NCBI GenBank assembly: GCA_965658965.1
Contig: CBFHVV010000139.1
Location: 1 to 5,024 of the forward strand
DNA: 5,024 nucleotides
Reading direction: 5' to 3'
Source of the DNA: Croceimicrobium sp965658965
Lineage (GTDB): Bacteria; Bacteroidota; Bacteroidia; Flavobacteriales; Schleiferiaceae
The position numbers and the translations under genes were made by a program. Below, piece after piece: positions 1-5,024 of this stretch (within the stretch, counting starts at the first letter, position 1; every line of letters starts with the position of its first letter). The notes beneath the pieces are model-generated. The model searched no databases, was not told where the DNA came from, and saw only the letters and a program-made list of their open reading frames with translations.

Positions 1-854
1 GTGATTACCCGACGGGCAGCATCCATGCAAGCTACCGCTAATTTAATACGGCCGTAGTTAAGAGAGTTCATGGCAATTTTAAATCCACCATTACGATCGC
101 CTAACATAGCGCTAGCAGGAACTTCACAATCGTTAAAGAATACCTGACGAGTAGAACTAGCGCGAATGCCTAATTTATTCTCTTCTTCGCCGAAACTCAT
201 GCCAGTATTTCCTTTCTCTACAATAAAAGCAGTCAGATACTGATCGTCTTCAATACGTGCGAAAACTGTAAACACGTCGGCAAAGCCAGCGTTAGAAATC
301 CAAATTTTTTGACCCGTAATTTTATAGGTTTTACCATCCTCACTTAAAACGGCTTTGGTCTTTCCCGAGTTTGCGTCGGAACCAGCACCGGGCTCGGTTA
401 AACAATAAGCCCCCATTAATTCACCAGATGCCAAACCAGGTAGATATTTCTGACGCTGATCTTCGTTACCGTATAATAAGATAGGTAGAGTTCCAATACC
501 GGTATGCGCTCCGAAAGCGGTAGAAAGCGAACCAGAAACACCAGAAATACGGTCGCACACAAGCATAGATGTATTAAAATCCATACCGAGGCCGCCGTAA
601 GTTTCGGGAACGGAGATACCCAATAAACCAAGCTCGCCTGCTTTTTTCATTATCTCCTCGGTAAAAGCATAGTCTTTATTTTCAAAGCGTTCGCGATGTG
701 GCAATACTTCTTTTTCAATAAAGTCGGTGGTGGCTTGCGCCATCATTCTTTGCTCTTCGGAAAAGTCTTCGGGAGTGAACACTTCATCCATTTCTACGGG
801 ACGAATTAAAAACTCGCCTCCTTTGAGGAAATCTTTCGTTAGCGTTTCTGACAT
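1..854 (-). CDS. Acyl-CoA dehydrogenase, N-terminal 284 codons (partial, runs off left edge)
   Basis: FAD-dependent flavoenzyme that introduces the alpha-beta double bond into an acyl-CoA, the first step of beta-oxidation, passing electrons to electron-transfer flavoprotein. Seen in the sequence: an N-terminal helical part (about residues 30-140) with VPETYGGLGMDF at 82-93, the classic family signature YCLTEPGAGSDA at 150-161 (flavin and substrate binding), then ITGQKIWISNAG at 179-190 and LGIRASSTRQVFF at 228-240 from the middle beta domain. The C-terminal helical domain, with the catalytic base, lies outside the window. The long N-terminal lead before the first domain (FLKGGEFLIRPVEMDEVFTPEDF) suggests the roughly 600-residue VLCAD/ACAD9-like class common in Bacteroidota rather than the 380-residue short-chain class; this is an inference. 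The start is the only ATG preceding the conserved region with a suitable upstream promoter; there is no Shine-Dalgarno sequence, as is usual in this phylum. Chain-length preference cannot be told. Confidence 0.95.
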   Translation of the reverse strand, partial: MSETLTKDFLKGGEFLIRPVEMDEVFTPEDFSEEQRMMAQATTDFIEKEVLPHRERFENKDYAFTEEIMKKAGELGLLGISVPETYGGLGMDFNTSMLVCDRISGVSGSLSTAFGAHTGIGTLPILLYGNEDQRQKYLPGLASGELMGAYCLTEPGAGSDANSGKTKAVLSEDGKTYKITGQKIWISNAGFADVFTVFARIEDDQYLTAFIVEKGNTGMSFGEEENKLGIRASSTRQVFFNDCEVPASAMLGDRNGGFKIAMNSLNYGRIKLAVACMDAARRVI

Positions 855-877
855 GGTTTTTCTTTTTTGGATTGCTT

Positions 878-885
878 CAAAAGTA
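878..885 (-). promoter_or_regulatory. Bacteroidota-type -7 promoter box for the acyl-CoA dehydrogenase gene
   Basis: Read on the minus strand this is TACTTTTG, an exact match to the TAnnTTTG -7 element recognised by the primary sigma factor of Bacteroidota. It sits 23 bases upstream of the ATG at 854, giving a short leader of roughly 15-20 bases. No TTG-type -33 element is found at the expected 17-23 base spacing, so the call rests on the -7 box and its position. Confidence 0.5.
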
Positions 886-964
886 GTAAAATTTATTATG
901 CATGCATAGTTAATTGAATATTTTTTTGTCGATCTAGCAGGAACTGGCAATGGAGTAATTAGCC

Positions 965-1140
965 GCGCCAGGGATTGCATGGAAAACCTGCCGGCTAAAA
1001 GACCTTTTTTTGAAAAGCAATTATCGAGTGAGTTGGCATTTCTAGGAGCCACTAAAGCGCGGCGACCCCAGGAAGCCCCGCTTTAGCTGTGCGACTTGGG
1101 ACTTTTAGCCGGTGGCTTTGCAAGGAAAGCCCGCGGGCGC
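965..1140 (+). ncRNA. Multi-helix structured intergenic element, candidate non-coding RNA (strand tentative)
   Basis: Nested inverted repeats enclose about 176 bases. P1: GCGCC 965-969 with GGCGC 1136-1140. P2: CCGGCTAAAAG 991-1001 with CTTTTAGCCGG 1102-1112, 11 perfect pairs, extendable past an A.A mismatch by CC/GG. P3: TGGC 1034-1037 with GCCA 1048-1051. P4: CTAAAGCG 1052-1059 with CGCTTTAG 1079-1086, extended past a C.C mismatch by GGC/GCC. P5: GGCTTT 1114-1119 with AAAGCC 1126-1131. The strands between P1 and P2 carry near-identical segments, TTGCATGGAAAACC (975-988) and TTGCAAGGAAAGCC (1118-1131). No convincing open reading frame or Bacteroidota promoter serves it on either strand. The frame GCGCCAGGGATTG ... 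GGAAAGCCC ... GCGCC resembles intergenic elements I recall from many Bacteroidota genomes, which is why the plus strand is chosen. The Flavo-1 RNA motif is one named candidate, but I cannot confirm the match. A dispersed DNA repeat that merely folds is the alternative. Confidence 0.5.
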
Positions 1141-1144
1141 CCAC

Positions 1145-1174
1145 AAAAAAAGGTGCCTCTTGCGAAGCACCTTT
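1145..1174 (-). terminator. Rho-independent terminator of the sigma factor / membrane protein operon
   Basis: On the minus strand, AAAGGTGC (from 1174) pairs with GCACCTTT (ending 1149) across a 10-base loop, and the stem runs straight into an uninterrupted tract of seven T. It begins 29 bases after the TAA of the 533-residue gene at 1203, so it ends that transcription unit. On the plus strand the same stem is followed by only three T, so it is a poor terminator for a plus-strand transcript of the neighbouring structured element. Confidence 0.85.
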
Positions 1175-1202
1175 CGTTGCAGAGTATCCTAATCTACAGA
1201 TC

Positions 1203-2804
1203 TTACCAGTGGTAGGATACGCCCAACTGACAAGAGTAGGGACTTTGATTGGTTTGGAAAAGGCGGTTTTCGACCACCTGCTCTTGCAAGCGTAGACGCG
1301 TAAAAACGGACCACTGTTGGCTTATTCGATAAGAAATTGATGGCTGCACCAAAAATGCCAGACTAAATGATTCACTGCGCGAATAATTTTCGTCCTTAAC
1401 TGCCAGCGCTTGTTGCACGCTAATACCTGCTGCCAGCGAAATATTCCAAGCTCCCAATTGTTTTTGGTAGCCATATAAAATGGGGAGCTCAGCATATTGA
1501 AAGCGAATTTGCTTGGTTTTCGGATAACTAACTTGGTATTCGTTACTGTCTAAATTGAGGACAATATTTGTATCAATAAGCGTCTGAAAGGTCGTGTCAA
1601 TTTCATAATGCCCTGCATTAATAGAGTCTATTACCCAAATACGAGTGATAACGGGAACTTGGCGACTAGAAACATCCAGAGCATAGCTACTGTCGATTAG
1701 CAATTGGTTTTCAATTAGCTTATACTCTAAAGTCTGGTAATCTTGACTAAGACTAAGACCACTCTGGAAGAACCAATTATTGCGATTCCACTGAAAATCT
1801 AAAGCTGCTTGAAAGCCATAGCCCATGGGGTTTTTAAAATTAGAAGCGCCGCCCAGCGCGAGTTTAAGACTTTGCAGTTTAAAGCCTGTTGCGGGATTAA
1901 TAAAATCTTCCTCCGAAGCTGATGGAGAAGCCACTTTTCCTGGCTCTTCTAACATAATTTCGGCTGGGCTATCACTGCTATTGATGGTAGGCTCGGGTTC
2001 ATTTGTCGGGGATTTTGTTGAATCCTCTACGGTGCCAAAACCTTCAACTTGCGCCAAGGCTAAAGGGTCATCCTCTAGGTTTGGAGCATTTTTATTCTCG
2101 ACATTCTCTTCAGCCGCGGCGCCAGGAGCCTGGGCTAAAGTTTCGGCTTTGCTGGGACTTTTAGGAATTAAGCTCCCGTCTGAATCTTCCGCAAGGGCTT
2201 CCTGAAACGAAGTTTCACTCTCTGCCTTGGTCGAGCGCTTAATGTACCCGGGGCTATTTTGCTCCTCGGCAGATGCGTTTTTAGTGTTTCTTTGATTCCT
2301 TACTGATGCCTTTGTCTTAGCCACTACAGTATTTTCATCAGAACTTTTAAGATTGTTGAAATACTCCTCCTTTTGCTTTGCAGCTGGCTGGCTTCTTTGA
2401 GACTGCTGAGGGTTTCTTGCCAAAGTCGCGCTTGGAGGCGTTTGCTTCTCTATATTCTCAGCTTTAGATTTTTGCTCAGTACTATTGGTCAAGGACTCTT
2501 TACTGACTTGATCCTCAATAGATGCATTGTTAAGCTTAGGATTTGGAGTGGCAATATTATTTTGCAGCGAAACAGGCGCAGGAGAATTAGCTGAGTGATC
2601 GGTATTAAAAAACCACAAAGTGGCAATTAAGATAAGTGAGCCAAATGAAATAAGGGCTGCTTTTAGTAGAAGGCCAGAAGATTTTTTAGCTTGAAGAGCA
2701 GGTTGATCAGCAATCATTCTTTCCATTGCCGCCCAATCAGCATCATTAGGCCCCTCTGCGGAAGAGCCCAATTTATCGCTTAATTTTTTCCAATGATTAG
2801 CCAT
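1203..2804 (-). CDS. Single-helix membrane protein with long disordered linker and C-terminal outer-membrane beta-barrel-like domain; candidate anti-sigma/envelope sensor
   Basis: 533 residues. Residues 1-43 are polar and probably cytoplasmic, with tryptophans at W5 and W24 (DADWAAMERMI). Residues 44-66 form one hydrophobic helix (ending LILIATLWFF). Residues 67-305 are low-complexity, rich in Ser, Asn, Glu, Lys, Ala and Pro, and probably disordered. Residues 308-533 show alternating amphipathic strands with aromatic girdles (FQAALDFQWN, WFFQSGLSLS, FQYAELPILYGYQKQ) and end in YHW, a terminal aromatic typical of outer-membrane barrels. Bacteroidota encode many proteins of this plan (short cytoplasmic head, helix, linker, PorT-like or OMP_b-brl-type barrel), often beside ECF sigma factors. 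The ATG abuts the TAA of the sigma gene with no gap, implying translational coupling and a shared function. I infer that the head binds the sigma factor and the C-terminus senses the envelope; no sequence motif proves it. A peptidoglycan- or outer-membrane-anchored structural protein is the alternative. Confidence 0.8.
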   Translation of the reverse strand: MANHWKKLSDKLGSSAEGPNDADWAAMERMIADQPALQAKKSSGLLLKAALISFGSLILIATLWFFNTDHSANSPAPVSLQNNIATPNPKLNNASIEDQVSKESLTNSTEQKSKAENIEKQTPPSATLARNPQQSQRSQPAAKQKEEYFNNLKSSDENTVVAKTKASVRNQRNTKNASAEEQNSPGYIKRSTKAESETSFQEALAEDSDGSLIPKSPSKAETLAQAPGAAAEENVENKNAPNLEDDPLALAQVEGFGTVEDSTKSPTNEPEPTINSSDSPAEIMLEEPGKVASPSASEEDFINPATGFKLQSLKLALGGASNFKNPMGYGFQAALDFQWNRNNWFFQSGLSLSQDYQTLEYKLIENQLLIDSSYALDVSSRQVPVITRIWVIDSINAGHYEIDTTFQTLIDTNIVLNLDSNEYQVSYPKTKQIRFQYAELPILYGYQKQLGAWNISLAAGISVQQALAVKDENYSRSESFSLAFLVQPSISYRISQQWSVFTRLRLQEQVVENRLFQTNQSPYSCQLGVSYHW

Positions 2805-3374
2805 TTATACTACTCTTTTTAACTTACTCATCGAAATGAGTTTTGCTTTTAAAATTTCTTTTGCTGAGGAGAGATAGCGTTTAGAGCTGCGTTCCGAGCA
2901 ATCCATTTTTTTCGCTATTTCGTCGTGTTTATAACCTTCAAATTCATGCAGACTAAATACCAGTCGTTCCTTTTCGGGTAATTTAAAAATCAGCTCTTTT
3001 ACGTCATCGAGGCTTAAGGAATCCATAACCGAACCCAAGCCCTTTCCTAATTCAATTTCTTCGAAGTCTTCGTCGGACTCTTTAAAATCTGTGTGTTGGT
3101 TGTATCTTTTATTTTTACGAAAGTCATCTATTGCACTGTTTACCATTATGCTGGCAATCCAGCTAAAGAAGTCTCGTTTTTCGTCGTATTCTCTTAGGTT
3201 CAGTAAAACTTTCAGAAAACCTTCATTAAGCAAGGCCACCGCATCTTCACGGTTTTTTTTATAACGGAAACAGATAGCCAATAAATACGCAAAGCAGTGC
3301 TGATATAAATCAGACTGTGCTTTGCGATCATTCTTTTTACACTTTTGAATAATCTTTATTGGTATTCTGTCCAT
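2805..3374 (-). CDS. ECF-type RNA polymerase sigma factor (sigma-70 family)
   Basis: 189 residues, the normal length for an ECF (group 4) sigma factor. Region sigma-2 spans about residues 23-90 (core and -10 binding), with the typical DFFSWIASIMVNSAIDDFRK at 68-87 matching the W-hydrophobic-N-x-x-D-x-x-R pattern. An acidic linker follows (100-110, DEDFEE). Region sigma-4 spans 122-175, with LPEKERLVFSLHEFEGY at 132-148 followed by the helix-turn-helix HDEIAKKMDCSERSSKRYLS at 150-169 that would read the -35 region. There is no C-terminal extension. It is the first gene of a tight pair with the membrane protein downstream, the usual layout of a sigma factor and its regulator. The ATG at 3374 is the only ATG in frame; an out-of-frame ATG lies 7 bases upstream. 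No Shine-Dalgarno sequence and no TAnnTTTG box were found in the roughly 300 bases upstream, so it may rely on read-through from the T9SS gene or on an alternative promoter, perhaps its own. Its regulon is unknown. Confidence 0.93.
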   Translation of the reverse strand: MDRIPIKIIQKCKKNDRKAQSDLYQHCFAYLLAICFRYKKNREDAVALLNEGFLKVLLNLREYDEKRDFFSWIASIMVNSAIDDFRKNKRYNQHTDFKESDEDFEEIELGKGLGSVMDSLSLDDVKELIFKLPEKERLVFSLHEFEGYKHDEIAKKMDCSERSSKRYLSSAKEILKAKLISMSKLKRVV

Positions 3375-3388
3375 CCGCCATAAAGGTA

Positions 3389-3420
3389 AGAAAGCGGTGA
3401 CTATTGCATCACCGCTTTCT
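3389..3420 (-). terminator. 12-bp perfect hairpin between T9SS gene and sigma factor gene; terminator or attenuator
   Basis: AGAAAGCGGTGA and TCACCGCTTTCT pair perfectly over 12 bases around an 8-base loop. On the minus strand it starts 13 bases after the stop codon of the PKD/T9SS gene and ends 14 bases before the ATG of the sigma factor. The following bases are TACCTTTATGGCGG, so there is no proper U-tract, only the T-rich end of the stem. It could be an inefficient terminator that lets some transcripts into the sigma operon, or a processing or mRNA-stabilising hairpin. Confidence 0.65.
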
Positions 3421-3433
3421 AGCTTAAGAACAA

Positions 3434-4705
3434 TTATTCAATAATTAAGCGTAAAGTTTTAGCGGCATTATCGCTACTTACTCTTACTAGGTAGGCACCA
3501 GATTGTAAACCTGTGATTTCCGCAGTATTGCTGTTAGGCTTAAAGTTGAGCAGTTTTTGACCGCTAATGCTAAACACCTCAACATTATTTACACCTAAGC
3601 TAGCATCCCAGGTAAGTTCTGCTTTGTCTGTTGCAGGGTTAGGGAAAAGACTTAAAGAGTTCTCTAATACCTTATCTTCTAAACCTACAGTAGCAGGATC
3701 GATAACATTAATAGTAAAACCAGTCATGCCTTTGTAAACAAGGTTACCATTAGCATCAAAACCAATTGTATCGCAGTAAGTACTAATGCAAGTATCCATG
3801 CCGGTACTATCTACCGCAGTAATCGTTAAACATACATTGTAAACTCCTACTGAAGTGTAATTATGACTAGGATACTGACCGCTAACTACAGTTCCATCAC
3901 CGAAATCCCAGTCATAGCCAATAATATTTCCGTTGCTTGTAGAACCTTCCCATACAATTAATTGCCCTTGGAATAAACCCGAGTTAAGGGTGTCAACCTG
4001 GTAAGCTGCATTACAAGTAGTTGGGTTAGGATTGGTACCGCCTCCAGAACCACCTCCGCTAAGGGTAATTATGGTATCACAAGTATAAGAGCATAAGGTA
4101 TCTCTGGAATAACATACGAAAGCGCCATTTGGATAATTAGAACTGCTGAAAGAAATACTATCGTAGCTAGATGAAGTAAAACCTGGACTAGTTACACCAT
4201 TAATTGAGAAGAAAGAGGGCATGCCTGGAGATAGGCTAGTTTGAGAAAACTCTAATAATGAAATTGCTTCAACTATGTAAGTGGTATCTACTGCTGTTGC
4301 GAATGAAAATGATCTTAACTCAACATCACAATCACTAGGCAAGCAGGGTAAATTTAAGTTGGCAGTAATCCCCGTAGCTTGGCTCGAACGAATACCTGTA
4401 CCCCATTGCACAGCTCCGCTACAGTCTCTTGTTGCCCAAAACACAGTGTCATTAACCGTAACATTACCAATCCAAAAAGTGGCAACACCATTGGTATTCG
4501 TATAGGTGTAATTATCAAAATTTCCGAATGTTGGAGGATTTTGATAACCATTTCCAAAAAAAGCAGAAGGAGAGGAATAGTAAAAGACTGCTACTCCTTG
4601 TTCTGGGTTTAGGCCAGAGCTATCCAATACGCTAATTGTAAGATTGTTTTGGGCTACTGCTCCAAAACCGAAGGCCATTAAGGCCATAAGTACTAATTTT
4701 TTCAT
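3434..4705 (-). CDS. T9SS-exported surface protein with PKD domain
   Basis: 423 residues from the chosen ATG at 4705. Residues 1-18 are a Sec signal peptide (MKKLVLMALMAFGFGAVA) with cleavage predicted before Q19. An upstream in-frame ATG at 4768 would put 21 polar residues before this signal, so it is rejected. Residues 20-120 form a beta-rich domain with TNTNGVATFWIG, reminiscent of Ig-like or carboxypeptidase-regulatory folds. A second unassigned region covers 121-215, then a flexible GGGSGGGTNPNP linker (217-228). A PKD domain spans about 231-312 with the hallmark YDWDFGDGT at 264-272. The T9SS type A sorting domain spans 351-423, from LSLFPNPATD to the conserved GAYLVRVSS...TLRLIIE end; it directs export across the outer membrane and surface attachment or release. 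Ten cysteines outside the signal peptide could form disulfides. No catalytic motif is visible, so adhesion or matrix roles are likelier than enzymatic ones. It shares strand and neighbourhood with the sigma pair downstream. Confidence 0.92.
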   Translation of the reverse strand: MKKLVLMALMAFGFGAVAQNNLTISVLDSSGLNPEQGVAVFYYSSPSAFFGNGYQNPPTFGNFDNYTYTNTNGVATFWIGNVTVNDTVFWATRDCSGAVQWGTGIRSSQATGITANLNLPCLPSDCDVELRSFSFATAVDTTYIVEAISLLEFSQTSLSPGMPSFFSINGVTSPGFTSSSYDSISFSSSNYPNGAFVCYSRDTLCSYTCDTIITLSGGGSGGGTNPNPTTCNAAYQVDTLNSGLFQGQLIVWEGSTSNGNIIGYDWDFGDGTVVSGQYPSHNYTSVGVYNVCLTITAVDSTGMDTCISTYCDTIGFDANGNLVYKGMTGFTINVIDPATVGLEDKVLENSLSLFPNPATDKAELTWDASLGVNNVEVFSISGQKLLNFKPNSNTAEITGLQSGAYLVRVSSDNAAKTLRLIIE

Positions 4706-4798
4706 TTTTATGTGTTTTATTGTTTCTAATAGGGTATACGTAAGCGATTCAAAAAAAGGGACAGGCATGGCAATTAATTTTATAATTCTTTGCTAAAC

Positions 4799-4831
4799 CA
4801 GATATAAAGCCCCTAAGATTGCTGGTCCAAA
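4799..4831 (-). promoter_or_regulatory. Possible promoter of the PKD/T9SS gene
   Basis: On the minus strand a TTTG (-33, at 4828-4831) is separated by 21 bases from TATATCTG (-7, at 4799-4806), which matches TAnnTTTG at all but one position. Spacing falls within the range reported for Bacteroidota promoters. Transcription would start near 4792, leaving a leader of about 85 bases before the ATG at 4705. The -33 box lies in the T-tract of the preceding gene's terminator. Confidence 0.35.
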
Positions 4832-4862
4832 AAAAATCCCAGACTGAGGTAGACTGGGATTT
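4829..4862 (-). terminator. Rho-independent terminator of the right-edge T9SS gene
   Basis: On the minus strand AAATCCCAG (from 4862) pairs with CTGGGATTT (ending 4834), extended inward past a T.T mismatch by CT/AG around a 5-base loop, and followed by a tract of eight T (4836 down to 4829, partly shared with the stem). It lies about 66 bases after the TAG at 4929 and separates that gene's transcript from the next T9SS gene. Confidence 0.88.
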
Positions 4863-4928
4863 CCTTTTGAATAAAGCAAAAAATAAGAGGATTGAAAGCT
4901 CCTAATTCAGAAGCCTAGAAATTAAATT

Positions 4929-5024
4929 CTATTCGATAATTAAGCGCAAAGTTTTAGTAGCGGTTTTACTACTCACTCTTACTAAATAGGCACCTGACTC
5001 TAAGTCCGAAATCTCTACTTGATT
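4929..5024 (-). CDS. C-terminal end of a second T9SS-exported protein (partial, runs off right edge)
   Basis: Only the last 31 codons and the TAG stop are inside the window. They read as the end of a T9SS type A sorting domain: EISDLESGAYLVRVSSK followed by TATKTLRLIIE. Aligned by hand without gaps to the last 31 residues of the neighbouring PKD/T9SS protein, 23 positions are identical, and the DNA is also visibly similar over the last 40 or so bases. This part is only the export signal, so the protein's function cannot be stated. The gene ends in a strong terminator of its own, so it is a separate transcription unit from its neighbour. Confidence 0.88.
   Translation of the reverse strand, partial: NQVEISDLESGAYLVRVSSKTATKTLRLIIE

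Noticed and set aside
916..963. A plus-strand promoter for the structured element (TTTG at 925-928 with TAATTAGC at 956-963).
   Set aside because: The spacer is 27 bases, longer than the accepted range, and the -7 match is poor; no other good pair was found.
1089..1295. A 68-codon plus-strand reading frame across the structured element and terminator.
   Set aside because: It runs through the helices, the terminator and the 3' end of the opposing gene; the composition is not protein-like.
1825..2205. A 126-codon plus-strand reading frame opposite the linker of the membrane protein.
   Set aside because: It is an antisense shadow of the low-complexity linker, with no domain, promoter or ribosome-binding support.
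3337..3381. A 14-codon reading frame (MADGQNTNKDYSKV) starting 7 bases before the sigma ATG in another frame.
   Set aside because: Too short to distinguish from chance, with no ribosome-binding site; noted only as a possible competing start.
4725..4755. A second promoter candidate for the PKD/T9SS gene, with TTTG near 4750 and TATTAGAA closer to the start.
   Set aside because: The -7 half matches the consensus only in its first bases; the candidate at 4799-4831 fits better.
4706..4768. Upstream in-frame ATG at 4768 that would lengthen the PKD/T9SS protein by 21 residues.
   Set aside because: The next ATG begins a textbook signal peptide (MKKLVLMALMAFGFGAVA, cleaved before Q); the extension would bury it and has no ribosome-binding support.

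Overview
The window reads as a chromosomal segment of a Bacteroidota bacterium, most likely a marine Flavobacteriales-type lineage. The evidence is two proteins ending in the C-terminal secretion signal of the type IX secretion system (T9SS), near absence of Shine-Dalgarno sequences before the starts, promoter boxes resembling the Bacteroidota TAnnTTTG element, and moderate AT richness. The genus cannot be settled from this sequence.

All five protein genes lie on the minus strand, so transcription runs from high to low coordinates. From the right edge: the last 31 codons of a T9SS-exported protein (4929-5024, gene continues outside the window); its strong terminator (4829-4862); a complete T9SS-exported PKD-domain surface protein (3434-4705); a long perfect hairpin (3389-3420); an ECF-type sigma factor (2805-3374); a 533-residue membrane protein whose ATG directly follows the sigma stop codon (1203-2804); a terminator (1145-1174); a 346-base intergenic stretch dominated by a multi-helix structured element (about 965-1140); and the first 284 codons of an acyl-CoA dehydrogenase running off the left edge (1-854).

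The functional centre is the sigma-factor pair. The 533-residue protein has a short cytoplasmic N-terminus, one membrane helix, a disordered linker of about 240 residues and a predicted outer-membrane beta-barrel-like C-terminus. Next to a sigma factor this fits an anti-sigma or envelope-sensor partner that could link the outer membrane to the cytoplasm. That role is inferred, not shown. The T9SS surface protein just upstream may be co-transcribed by read-through past the hairpin.

The acyl-CoA dehydrogenase (fatty-acid beta-oxidation) has its own -7 promoter box and is probably unrelated. The most unusual non-coding feature is the structured element at 965-1140, which resembles intergenic elements I recall from other Bacteroidota genomes but cannot name with certainty. 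No tRNA, rRNA, CRISPR array or insertion sequence was seen.
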